18,050 nucleotides of DNA from Flavobacteriales bacterium CG18_big_fil_WC_8_21_14_2_50_32_9 (GCA_002770955.1 PCUH01000161.1:1-18050); one strand, 5' to 3'; counted from the stretch's first letter, positions 6,803 through 14,229 are shown. Numbers and translations: made by a program. The notes: generated from the letters alone by a model not told the origin.

Positions 6803-7909
6803 ATGAGCAACCCTATAAAAATACTCGTAATAAGTAATTATACAAACACAATTTCAGCTCGACCAGAAGCTGAAATTTTTTTAGGACTAAAGCAAAAAGG
6901 GGTTGAAATTACCATCATTACCGAAAAAGACAGTGAATATGCTAAAAAGTTTGAAGCAGCTGGTATTCGTGTAATAGATGGACTTCCTAAAAAGAAAAAT
7001 TGTGGAAAATCACAAGAACTGATTCGTAATGAATTGATTCAAGGTAAGTATGATGCATTACTTTTATATAACAGCAAAGCTATTAGTAATGGAATTAAAG
7101 CCGCAAAAAATTTACCAGTAAAAGTAATTCTCTATCGTGGCTATACGGGAAACATTAATTGGTGGGATCCGACTGCCTACACAAAATATTTGCATCCTAG
7201 AGTAAATAAAATTATTTGTAATGCCAACGCCATTCAGGAATTGTTTGAACGACAATTGTTTTTCAAAAAAGGCAAGGCAGTTACCATTAACAAAGGTCAT
7301 GACTTAAGTTGGTATGAAGGAATTGAAAAAACTGATTTAACTGTATTTGGTATTCCTGACGATGCTTTTGTTATTACTTGTGTGGCAAACGCTCGAAGAA
7401 TGAAAGGAATGAAGTACTTGGTAAAAGCAATGGATTTCATACCTACCAACTTACCTATTCACCTACTACTTGTAGGTACAGGATTAGATTCTGTGGAGAT
7501 TATGAATATTGTAAGCAAAAGTCCAAATAAAGATAAAATTCATTTTACAGGCTTTAGAAAAGATGGTTTAAACATCGTAAAATCAAGCAATGCTTTTGTG
7601 CTTGCGTCCATTAAAGGCGAATCCATTACCAAAGCAGTTATTGAAGCCATGTCGTTGGGTATTGCTCCTCTAATAACGCTAATACCAGGAAATAGAGAAC
7701 TTGTTGTGAATGGAGAAAGTGGCTTGGTTGTTCTCATGAAAAACCCAAAAGCACTTGCCGAAGGAATGGTTACACTTTATAACAATCCTGAATTGTGCAA
7801 CAAATATGGAATACAAGCCAAAGAGCGAATTAAAACTGTTTTTAATACCCAACAAACCGTTGAAGGATATTTTTCATTACTAAAAGAATTACAAAACGAA
7901 GTCGGCTAA
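6803..7909 (+). CDS. Glycosyltransferase, GT4-like (GT-B fold)
   Basis: A 368-residue protein with the two-Rossmann GT-B layout. The N-terminal acceptor half begins ILVISNYTNTISARPEAEIF. The C-terminal half begins VITCVANARRMKGMKYLVKA (about 190), followed by LLVGTG and the nucleotide-sugar-binding segment GESITKAVIEAMSLG (about 272-286), in which two Glu are separated by seven residues (the EX7E motif of retaining GT4 enzymes), then NGESGLVV. It would transfer a sugar from an activated donor to a lipid- or glycan-linked acceptor at the inner membrane face. Donor and acceptor cannot be told from sequence. There is no signal peptide or membrane segment. It stands apart from other glycan genes, although the HisH/HisF2 pair 5 kb away would fit a surface-sugar pathway. 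Confidence 0.85.
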   Translation: MSNPIKILVISNYTNTISARPEAEIFLGLKQKGVEITIITEKDSEYAKKFEAAGIRVIDGLPKKKNCGKSQELIRNELIQGKYDALLLYNSKAISNGIKAAKNLPVKVILYRGYTGNINWWDPTAYTKYLHPRVNKIICNANAIQELFERQLFFKKGKAVTINKGHDLSWYEGIEKTDLTVFGIPDDAFVITCVANARRMKGMKYLVKAMDFIPTNLPIHLLLVGTGLDSVEIMNIVSKSPNKDKIHFTGFRKDGLNIVKSSNAFVLASIKGESITKAVIEAMSLGIAPLITLIPGNRELVVNGESGLVVLMKNPKALAEGMVTLYNNPELCNKYGIQAKERIKTVFNTQQTVEGYFSLLKELQNEVG

Positions 7910-8013
7910 CCTTTTCGAGCTTGACAGAACAGAACTCTCAGGTTGAGTCTACCTATTTGACTACAAATGATAATTTTTTCGATAAATCAAAGCAAATAAA
8001 GCAATTATCAATC

Positions 8014-8021
8014 TATCTTTG
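8014..8021 (+). promoter_or_regulatory. -7 element for the small membrane protein at 8026
   Basis: TATCTTTG is a full match to TAnnTTTG and ends four bases before the GTG at 8026. If both are real, transcription starts at or near the first codon and the message is leaderless or nearly so. No clear -33 TTG is seen. Confidence 0.5.
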
Positions 8022-8025
8022 TATC

Positions 8026-8385
8026 GTGAAAAGTAGCAACAGAATTTTAAGCGTGGTATTTTTAATAGCAATTTATTGCTTTGCAATAAGCGTTATTACA
8101 AAGTCGTTTGCTCATTCTGATTTTCAAAATAAACAAACTTCATCACAAGAAAAAATTATTTCGGATTTTTCCACAAAACTGTTTTGCCAGACATCACAGT
8201 CCGAAAGTTCAGTAAACAATTTCAATAATCTTCCTACCCCGAACTTCAAAAATTCATTTACAGTAGTTAAAGTAACTGAACAGCTTTTTGAAACAGAGTT
8301 TTCTCAATACACATTTTTTTCGAGAAACATTCTGACAAGTTACAGAAAATCTGACCTGATTTTTCCGTTCCATTACTTTTGGTAA
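8026..8385 (+). CDS. Small single-pass membrane or exported protein, unknown function
   Basis: I do not recognise a functional family. From the GTG at 8026 the product is 119 residues: a hydrophobic N-terminal segment (about 6-22, ILSVVFLIAIYCFAISV) that could be a signal anchor, a Ser/Gln/Asn-rich polar middle, and a distinctive aromatic ending, RKSDLIFPFHYFW. That tail looks like a conserved family signature of small Bacteroidota proteins, from memory and unverified. The frame is open from a TTG at 7921, but the -7 element at 8014-8021 would then lie inside the gene and the extra residues are polar, so GTG 8026 is preferred. It is followed by another unknown membrane protein and the antiporter on the same strand. 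It could be a non-coding open frame, but the composition and tail argue for a protein. Confidence 0.5.
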   Translation: MKSSNRILSVVFLIAIYCFAISVITKSFAHSDFQNKQTSSQEKIISDFSTKLFCQTSQSESSVNNFNNLPTPNFKNSFTVVKVTEQLFETEFSQYTFFSRNILTSYRKSDLIFPFHYFW

Positions 8386-8403
8386 TCCATTTTTTTTTAA
8401 CTG

Positions 8404-8431
8404 TCAAACATTACCATACTCGGTAATTTGA
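8404..8431. promoter_or_regulatory. Inverted repeat between the two unknown genes
   Basis: ATTACC (8410-8415) pairs with GGTAAT (8422-8427) around a 6-nt loop, and the stem can be extended by TCAA/TTGA (8404-8407/8428-8431) past a two-base bulge. It lies 64 bases before the next start codon. It could be an operator or a weak terminator; the sequence gives no more. Confidence 0.3.
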
Positions 8432-8494
8432 CTTGATTTTTCAATGCTTTGCAAATATGCAAGCCATAATTAATAATTTCAAAAACTTAAAAAA

Positions 8495-8986
8495 ATGGAT
8501 TTAGGAAGTACCATCATTGGGGCTATATTATTAGTGATATGCATAGTTCCTTTTGTAATCATGCATTACAATCGAAAAAAAAAAGAAAACAAAATGTTGC
8601 AAACTCTTAATGAGAATGCACAACAATATAAATGCAAAATAAGTCAACACGAATTTTGTGGTGATTTTGTTTTCGGAATAGACGAAAGCAGAAACTTTAT
8701 TTTCTTCTTCAAACAGGAAAAGGAAAAAGCAATTTCTCAATTTGTTGATCTCACAGAAATTAAGGCTTGCCAAGTCGTAAAAAAAACAACAAACGTAAAA
8801 AACGATATTGGAAACCTTTCAGTTATTGACCGTGTAGAACTTAGCTTCATACCGAAAACTAAAAGCAAAGGAGATACAAGATTTGAACTGTATAACGAAG
8901 AAATAAATGTGCAATTAAGGGGAGAATTACAGTTCGTTGACAAGTGGTCAAAACAAATAAACAACCACCTGAAAAACAAAAAATAA
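8495..8986 (+). CDS. Membrane-anchored protein of unknown function
   Basis: A 163-residue protein with one N-terminal membrane segment (about 4-23, GSTIIGAILLVICIVPFVIM) followed at once by a basic cluster (HYNRKKKE), so by the positive-inside rule the remaining 135 residues face the cytoplasm. That domain mixes beta-strand-like stretches (FVFGIDESRNFIFFFK; IDRVELSFIPK) and ends in a lysine-rich tail. I recognise no catalytic motif. A strand-rich fold with a binding or regulatory role is a guess. The ATG at 8495 follows an A-rich tract and gives a complete membrane anchor. A hairpin terminator follows the stop. Its position before the CPA2 antiporter suggests, but does not prove, a related function. 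Confidence 0.75.
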   Translation: MDLGSTIIGAILLVICIVPFVIMHYNRKKKENKMLQTLNENAQQYKCKISQHEFCGDFVFGIDESRNFIFFFKQEKEKAISQFVDLTEIKACQVVKKTTNVKNDIGNLSVIDRVELSFIPKTKSKGDTRFELYNEEINVQLRGELQFVDKWSKQINNHLKNKK

Positions 8987-8995
8987 TATAGACAG

Positions 8996-9027
8996 AGCCC
9001 TATGGTCTATTCCATAGGGCTTATTTA
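8996..9027 (+). terminator. Hairpin terminator after the unknown membrane protein
   Basis: AGCCCTATGG (8996-9005) pairs perfectly with CCATAGGGCT (9012-9021) around a 6-nt loop, starting 10 bases after the stop codon. The following TATTT is a weak T-run, but the 10-bp stem is strong for this AT-rich DNA. It separates the upstream gene from the antiporter, which should then have its own promoter. Confidence 0.7.
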
Positions 9028-9215
9028 ACTAACTGAAACCACAAAAAGAAGCACAGCAGTCAATCAAATAGATGGCTTCCCCAATCTGGAACAATTTTAA
9101 CGAAGTGTAACTTGTAGCGAAAATAAAACATTTTATAAACTTTTACCAAGTCACCTCGTTTGCTTTCATTTTTTATCTATTTTTGAATAACTATTGGTGG
9201 TTTTTGGATAAACTA

Positions 9216-9253
9216 CCGTTAGGTGTAAGGCTAAGAAAACCAACACCGTACGG
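9216..9253. repeat. Imperfect inverted repeat in the antiporter leader
   Basis: In the 281-base gap before the antiporter, 9216-9226 (CCGTTAGGTGT) pairs with 9243-9253 (ACACCGTACGG) except for two central mismatches, leaving a 16-nt loop. It ends 14 bases before the ATG. It resembles in style the inverted repeat at 45-89 and may be a dispersed intergenic repeat or a 5'-leader structure. The rest of the gap (9028-9215) is AT-rich. TATTTTG at 9179-9185 is one base short of a -7 element, and I see no clear promoter. Confidence 0.4.
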
Positions 9254-9267
9254 CAAAAACAAGAAAA

Positions 9268-11412
9268 ATGATATTGCTGAACATATTTGAAACAACCTTA
9301 CCCCTGACAAATCCGGTATTAAAATTCCTTTTGATATTGGTAATAATTCTATTTGCACCAATCATTTTGAACAAAATAAAAATCCCGCATCTTCTCGGGC
9401 TTATAATAGCAGGTGCCGTAATTGGTCCTTATGGGATTAATTTAATGGAAAGAGACAGTAGTATAATTCTTTCAGGAACGGCAGGGCTTTTATATATTAT
9501 GTTCCTCGCTGGATTAGAAATAGATTTAGGTGATTTTAAAAAGAATAGTAAAAAAAGTTTAGTGTTTGGCTTATATACTTTTACCATTCCTATGCTGTTG
9601 GGAATATTGTCAGGAATTTACGTTTTAGGATTTTCAATCGCAACTTCAGTTTTATTGGCAAGTATGTTCGCCTCTCACACACTTATAGCCTATCCATTGA
9701 TCAGTAAATTAGGAGTAGCTAAAAACAAAGCGGTAAATATCACGGTTGGAGGAACCATGATTACGGATACTTTGGCTCTTTTGGTTCTTGCCGTTATAGT
9801 TGGAATGACGACTGGCGAAGTTAACACCGAGTTTTGGGTGCGATTTTCGGTTTCTATCCTAGTTTTTGGATTGATTGTTATGTTGCTTTTTCCTGTAATC
9901 GGTAGATGGTTCTTTAAGCGATTTAATGACAATGTTTCCCAATACATTTTTGTTTTAGTAATGGTTTTTCTTGGTGCTGTTCTCGCAGAAATGGCAGGAA
10001 TAGAAGCAATTATCGGAGCATTTTTAGCGGGATTGGCTCTCAATCGACTTATTACGCACACATCGCCTTTGATGAACCGAATTGAATTTGTCGGCAATGC
10101 CATTTTTATTCCGTTTTTTCTAATTGGTATAGGAATGCTCATTGATTATCGTGCGTTTTTTAAAGATTTTGAAACTATTAAAGTTGCCTCCGTTATGATT
10201 GTTGTAGCAACATCTTCCAAATTTCTTGCAGCATGGATTACCCAAAAAACGTATAAATTTTCAGTTGACGAACGGAGATTGATATTTGGATTAAGCAACG
10301 CTCAAGCTGCCGCTACATTAGCAGCCGTTTTAGTTGGTTATAATATTATTATTGGAGAAACAGAAGCAGGAGAGCCTATCCGCTTATTAAATGAAAGCAT
10401 TTTGAACGGAACTATTTTAATGATACTATTCACTTGTACCATTGCTTCATTTGTTGCTCAAAAAGGAGCCAATAACATCGCTCTTTTAGAAAACACAGAA
10501 ATGGCAGATGAAAAAGATAGCCAAGAAAAAATACTAATCCCTATCAGCAATATTGAAACAACGGACGAATTAATAAATTTAGGAGTCACCATAAAATCAA
10601 AAAAGAACAAAGACGGTTTGTACGCTTTAAACATTGTTGTAAACAACACAATTGAGGGTTCATCAGATAAATATGCAAAAAAAATACTCAACAAAGCAGC
10701 AATAGCTGCATCTGCAACTGATAATTTGGTACACGAATTACTTCGTTACGATCTTAATATCGTTAACGGAATTACAAGTGTAGCCAAAGAACATAAAATC
10801 ACAGATTTAATTTTAGGTCTTCATATCAACAAAGGAATTTCAGATTCTTTCTTAGGAAACTTAACTGAGGGTATTCTAACAAAATGTAACACTACAACCT
10901 TGGTTTATAAACCTGCTCAACCTTTTGGAACTATCAAAAGACACATTATTATCGTTCCCGAAAATGCAGAAAAAGAAATTGGATTTCCATTTTGGTTAAT
11001 AAAAATTTGGAACATTGCAAGAAACTCAGGTGCTAAACTTTTATTCTATGCGAACAATGAAACATTAAAACTTATACAAGAAATTCAATCAAAGCATCCA
11101 ATAGAATCTGAATTTGAAGAGTTTGATGATTGGAATGATTTTTTAATACTTGCACGAAATTTCCACAAAGACGATAACTTAATTATTGTTTTAAGTAGAA
11201 AAGACAGACCTTCCTACCACAGCAGTATGAGTAGAATTCCCTCGTACCTGAATAATTATTTTAAGGAAACGAGTTACATTTTGATATACCCAATGCAGGC
11301 AGGAGTGGCTGAGACATCTCAAATTGACTTAAAAAACCCATCATTTATTGAACCTCTTGAAAAACTTGACGAAATTGGAAAAACTATTGCGAAAATATTC
11401 AAACGAAAATAA
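9268..11412 (+). CDS. Cation:proton antiporter (CPA2) with C-terminal USP-like domain
   Basis: A 714-residue protein. The N-terminal 400 residues are a polytopic Na+/H+ or K+/H+ exchanger domain of the CPA2/Kef-NapA type: IPHLLGLIIAGAVIGPYGIN (about 38-57), FLAGLEIDLGDF (about 79-90), the TM with MITDTLALLVLA (Asp near 166, the expected ion-binding position), IEAIIGAFLAGLALNR, IPFFLIGIGMLID, and FGLSNAQAAATLAAVLVGYN. The C-terminal 300 residues are soluble; KILIPISNIETTDELINL (from about 424) and the later RHIIIVPENAEKEIGFP look like two universal-stress-protein-type repeats, probably a cytoplasmic regulatory domain. The likely role is pH and cation homeostasis. Which ion is moved cannot be told. 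It follows a terminator and a structured leader. Confidence 0.9.
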   Translation: MILLNIFETTLPLTNPVLKFLLILVIILFAPIILNKIKIPHLLGLIIAGAVIGPYGINLMERDSSIILSGTAGLLYIMFLAGLEIDLGDFKKNSKKSLVFGLYTFTIPMLLGILSGIYVLGFSIATSVLLASMFASHTLIAYPLISKLGVAKNKAVNITVGGTMITDTLALLVLAVIVGMTTGEVNTEFWVRFSVSILVFGLIVMLLFPVIGRWFFKRFNDNVSQYIFVLVMVFLGAVLAEMAGIEAIIGAFLAGLALNRLITHTSPLMNRIEFVGNAIFIPFFLIGIGMLIDYRAFFKDFETIKVASVMIVVATSSKFLAAWITQKTYKFSVDERRLIFGLSNAQAAATLAAVLVGYNIIIGETEAGEPIRLLNESILNGTILMILFTCTIASFVAQKGANNIALLENTEMADEKDSQEKILIPISNIETTDELINLGVTIKSKKNKDGLYALNIVVNNTIEGSSDKYAKKILNKAAIAASATDNLVHELLRYDLNIVNGITSVAKEHKITDLILGLHINKGISDSFLGNLTEGILTKCNTTTLVYKPAQPFGTIKRHIIIVPENAEKEIGFPFWLIKIWNIARNSGAKLLFYANNETLKLIQEIQSKHPIESEFEEFDDWNDFLILARNFHKDDNLIIVLSRKDRPSYHSSMSRIPSYLNNYFKETSYILIYPMQAGVAETSQIDLKNPSFIEPLEKLDEIGKTIAKIFKRK

Positions 11413-11442
11413 AGTCCAAACACCCAACAGCATTAATGATTG

Positions 11443-11470
11443 TTGATTATATATTTTTAGTTTACTTTTG
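11443..11470 (+). promoter_or_regulatory. Promoter of the methyltransferase-hisH-hisF2 run
   Basis: TACTTTTG (11463-11470) matches TAnnTTTG, with TTG at 11443-11445 seventeen bases upstream. It ends seven bases before the ATG at 11478, so the leader is very short. The three genes that follow are separated by only 10 and 2 bases, so this promoter could serve all of them. Confidence 0.6.
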
Positions 11471-11477
11471 AAAAAGG

Positions 11478-12650
11478 ATGACTACCCCACCAGCAACATA
11501 TCAATTCATTGAAAAACAAAAGGATACGCCATTACATGAAGTGGCTCTCTTATTAGGTAAAACTCCCTCACTGAATAAAGAATTTATTATCAATCAAATT
11601 AACGGCATTCAAAAGGCAGTAAATAAACTGCCTGAATTTGCAGCAAATAAAGAAATTATTTACCCTACGCCTCTTTCTCTAGAACAATGTTCAAGTGAAG
11701 TTGCTGCAATTTTTAAAAGCAACTTAATAAGCGGCAATTCATTGCTTGATTTAACAGGTGGCTTTGGTGTTGATACTTATTTTTTTTCTAAAAGGTTCAA
11801 CCAAATTATTTATGTTGAACAACAAAAATCACTTTTTGAAATTGCAACAGCTAATTTTAACGTATTGAAAGCCAACATAACTGCGATTTGTTCTTCTGCC
11901 GAAATTTTTCTAGTTACTAACCAAGAGCAATTTGATATAATATACATAGATCCTGCAAGGCGAAATCAATCGCAAAAAGTGTTTCAATTGGAAGATTGCT
12001 CACCACCTGTTTTGGAAATGCTTCCCAAACTTTTTACTATTTCCAGCACCATTTTAATTAAAACATCACCCATGTTAGATATAAAAAAGGCAATACAACA
12101 ATTAAAATGTGTTGAAAGGGTGTTTGTTTTATCCATAAAAAATGAATGTAAGGAAGTGTTGTATTTACTTCAAAAAAACACAACTGATATTTTAGAAATT
12201 AACACTATAAATATATCAGAATCCGAGCAGCATTTTAACTTCAATTATCTTGACGAAGAAAATTTATCTGTTAATTTTTCTAATCCTCAAAATTATCTTT
12301 ACGAACCTAATGCCTCTATTTTGAAAGCAGGAGGATTTAAGTCAATCGCAAACACATTTTCTTTAACTAAAATTGCTTCCAACTCACACCTTTACACTTC
12401 TGTTGAACCTATTTCAGACTTTCCAGGAAGAACATTTAAGATAAATAATGTGCTAGCTTATCAAGCCAATCAATTTAAATTATTGGGAATTACAAAAGCA
12501 AATGTTTCTTGTCGAAATTTTAAAGAAAATGTTGAAACTGTTCGTAAAAAACTAAAATTGAAAGATGGTGGTAATATATTTATCTTTGCAACAACAACGA
12601 GTGAAAACAAACCTATTTTATGTATAACTGAAAAAGTAGCTGATTTATAG
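11478..12650 (+). CDS. PG_1098-like class I SAM methyltransferase with THUMP-like domain
   Basis: A 390-residue protein of a family typical of Bacteroidota. An N-terminal helical region (about 1-75) precedes a Rossmann methyltransferase domain with motif I LLDLTGGFGVDTYFFS (about 89-104), the acidic end of strand 2 in IIYVEQQ (about 112-118), and FDIIYIDPARR (about 153-163), where D-P-A takes the place of the catalytic D/N-P-P-Y/F type motif of base methyltransferases. The C-terminal part (about 290-390; LYEPNASILKAGGFKSIA, later FPGRTFKINNVL) matches the THUMP-like domain that ends these proteins. An RNA substrate is inferred from the family; it has not been read from this sequence. It is the first gene of a run with hisH and hisF2, but no biochemical link between them is apparent. 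Confidence 0.85.
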   Translation: MTTPPATYQFIEKQKDTPLHEVALLLGKTPSLNKEFIINQINGIQKAVNKLPEFAANKEIIYPTPLSLEQCSSEVAAIFKSNLISGNSLLDLTGGFGVDTYFFSKRFNQIIYVEQQKSLFEIATANFNVLKANITAICSSAEIFLVTNQEQFDIIYIDPARRNQSQKVFQLEDCSPPVLEMLPKLFTISSTILIKTSPMLDIKKAIQQLKCVERVFVLSIKNECKEVLYLLQKNTTDILEINTINISESEQHFNFNYLDEENLSVNFSNPQNYLYEPNASILKAGGFKSIANTFSLTKIASNSHLYTSVEPISDFPGRTFKINNVLAYQANQFKLLGITKANVSCRNFKENVETVRKKLKLKDGGNIFIFATTTSENKPILCITEKVADL

Positions 12651-12660
12651 TAAAAGCAAC

Positions 12661-13275
12661 ATGATAAGTATTATTAATTATAACGCAGGAAACATCAAAT
12701 CCATTCAAAATATGCTGAAAAGGATAGGTGTGAAATCTATGATATGCTCTTCAGCAGAAGAAATTGAGCAAGCTGATAAGTTAATATTACCTGGCGTTGG
12801 ACATTATGACCATGGAATGAAAAACTTACATCAATCAGGATTAATTGAAATATTAAATAAAAAAGTGCGGGAAGATAAAACTCCTCTACTTGGAATTTGT
12901 TTAGGTGCTCAATTATTAGGAAATAAAAGTGAAGAAGGAATTGAAAAAGGATTAGGATGGATAGACATGGATGTAATTAAATTTGATAAAAAGAAACTTT
13001 CATCTAGCCTAAAAATTCCGCACATGAGTTGGAATGAAATTAAAATTAATAAGCCTTCAGCTTTGTTAGAAGGATTAAATAATGATAGTAGGTTCTATTT
13101 TGTTCATTCCTACCACATGCAACCTAACGATAAAACAGACATTTTAACCACTACTAATTATGGGTATAATTTCACTTCGGCAATTGAAAAAGACAACATT
13201 TATGGTGTGCAATTTCATCCCGAAAAAAGCCATAAGTTTGGAATGCAGTTATTAACCAACTTTTCTAACATCTAA
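12661..13275 (+). CDS. hisH: HisH-type glutamine amidotransferase subunit
   Basis: A 204-residue class I glutaminase of HisH length. The catalytic triad is complete: Cys80 in LLGICLGAQLL, His186 and Glu188 in VQFHPEKS. The N-terminal YNAGNIKS and oxyanion segment LPGVGHYDHGM are HisH hallmarks. It hydrolyses glutamine and passes ammonia to its HisF partner, here the next gene, 2 bases downstream. Because that partner is HisF2-like, the pair more likely serves acetamidino-sugar formation (as HisH2/HisF2 with WbpG in Pseudomonas aeruginosa O-antigen, or WbuXYZ in E. coli O145) than histidine synthesis. No other his gene is in the window. The ATG at 12661 is 10 bases after the methyltransferase stop. 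Confidence 0.9.
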   Translation: MISIINYNAGNIKSIQNMLKRIGVKSMICSSAEEIEQADKLILPGVGHYDHGMKNLHQSGLIEILNKKVREDKTPLLGICLGAQLLGNKSEEGIEKGLGWIDMDVIKFDKKKLSSSLKIPHMSWNEIKINKPSALLEGLNNDSRFYFVHSYHMQPNDKTDILTTTNYGYNFTSAIEKDNIYGVQFHPEKSHKFGMQLLTNFSNI

Positions 13276-13277
13276 TA

Positions 13278-14045
13278 ATGAGACGAATAAGAGTAATTCC
13301 TGTATTAACACTTCAAAACGAAAAATTGGTTAAAACCATACGGTTTAAAAATCCAAATTATATTGGTGATCCTATTAATGCTGTTAAAATTTTTAATGAG
13401 AAAGAAGTTGATGAAATTGTAATTTTAGACATTACCGCCACGAAAGAAAAAAGACAACCTAATTATAAAAAAATTGAAGAAATTGCTGAAGAAGCCTTCA
13501 TGCCTTTTGCCTATGGTGGTGGAATAACTTCTCTAAATCAAATAGAACATCTTTTTAAGTTGGGTATTGAAAAGGTGGTTATCAATTCTGCCTTGGCAAC
13601 CAATTTGAATCTATTGCGTGAAGCCTCTAATATTTTTGGTTCTCAAAGTATTGTTGCCTCTGTTGATGTGAAGAAAAACTGGTTAGGAAAACAAACTGCT
13701 TATACAAATTCAAAAAGTGAAAAAATAAATCTTCCTCTTTTTGAATATGTGAAAAAGTTGGAAGAAAATGGTGCTGGCGAGCTTTTTATCAATTCCATAG
13801 ATTTAGATGGTACGTATTTAGGATATGATAATGTTCTGATTAAAAGTATTTCCGAATTGGTAGATATTCCTATTATAGCCTGTGGAGGAGCAAGTAAGAT
13901 TACTGATTTTTATGAAGTTATGCAACATGGAGCAAGTGCAGTTGCTGCTGGCAGTTTGTTTGTGTATCAAGGTGCTCAAAAAGGAATTTTAATTAATTAT
14001 CCTACCCAAGAAAAACTCGCTGAAGAAGTGTATAAGAAATTATAG
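13278..14045 (+). CDS. hisF2: HisF2/WbuZ-type synthase subunit (acetamidino-sugar modification)
   Basis: A 255-residue beta/alpha barrel clearly related to HisF. Conserved features: DITATKEKR, the phosphate-binding YGGGI (79-83), VDVKK with Asp130, SIDLDGTYLGYD, and IIACGGASK. However, Asp11 of HisF, a catalytic residue, is Thr here (VIPVLTLQNEKLVK), while Lys19 and Asp130 keep their positions. Loss of Asp11 and the VIPVLTL/IRFKNPNYIGDP N-terminus are typical of HisF2/WbuZ proteins, which pass ammonia to an N-acetyl-sugar amidotransferase (WbpG/PseA family). That third protein is not in this window. The stop codon TAG spans the left end of an inserted element: its last G is the element's first base, and the original target also supplied a G. 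Confidence 0.85.
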   Translation: MRRIRVIPVLTLQNEKLVKTIRFKNPNYIGDPINAVKIFNEKEVDEIVILDITATKEKRQPNYKKIEEIAEEAFMPFAYGGGITSLNQIEHLFKLGIEKVVINSALATNLNLLREASNIFGSQSIVASVDVKKNWLGKQTAYTNSKSEKINLPLFEYVKKLEENGAGELFINSIDLDGTYLGYDNVLIKSISELVDIPIIACGGASKITDFYEVMQHGASAVAAGSLFVYQGAQKGILINYPTQEKLAEEVYKKL

Positions 14046-14229
14046 TAACTACTCAGCTACTCGTTTTGCCACTGATTTAACTTCGTTGAGCTCCCTTTGG
14101 TCGGTTCACATATTTACGCAGATTTTTTCACTGAGTGAGATGACTATTAACCTAAAATCTGCGATTCAAATCAGTGAAAATTGACGTAATCTGTGGCAAG
14201 AAAAGAAAAATATATGGCTGAGTAGTTAC
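14045..14229. mobile_element. MITE-like insertion, 185 bp, with 13-bp TIRs and 8-bp target duplication
   Basis: The left end GTAACTACTCAGC (14045-14057) is the perfect reverse complement of the right end GCTGAGTAGTTAC (14217-14229). The sequence outside is duplicated: AAATTATA at 14037-14044 and at 14230-14237 (9 bases identical if the next G is counted). This is the signature of a transposed element. The interior has no open frame of useful length, but it has nested complementary stretches: TTGCCAC (14066-14072)/GTGGCAA (14193-14199), CGCAGATTTT (14117-14126)/AAAATCTGCG (14154-14163), and TTTTCACTGA (14125-14134)/TCAGTGAAAA (14171-14180). It would fold into a long hairpin. A transposase in trans is required. 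It may now act as a terminator for both flanking genes. Confidence 0.8.

Noticed and set aside
7921..8025. Longer version of the small membrane protein starting at TTG 7921
   Set aside because: The extra 35 residues are polar, lie before the membrane anchor, and would place the -7 element TATCTTTG inside the gene. The GTG at 8026 is a better start.
1474..8427. Shared TTACC/GGTAA operator at 1474-1490 and 8411-8426
   Set aside because: Only the five outer bases agree, the spacing differs (7 against 6), and the flanking bases differ. Chance in AT-rich DNA is sufficient.
9690..10142. 150-codon open frame on the minus strand inside the antiporter
   Set aside because: It lies opposite the hydrophobic core of a clearly coding gene, has no promoter or homology signal that I recognise, and is explained by codon bias of the sense gene.
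12661..14045. Histidine biosynthesis operon
   Set aside because: Only hisH- and hisF-like genes are present, no other his gene is adjacent, and the HisF copy lacks Asp11. A HisF2 role fits better.
14045..14229. A small gene or ncRNA between hisF2 and the exporter
   Set aside because: No useful open frame or promoter is present. The terminal inverted repeats and flanking duplication explain the segment as an insertion.
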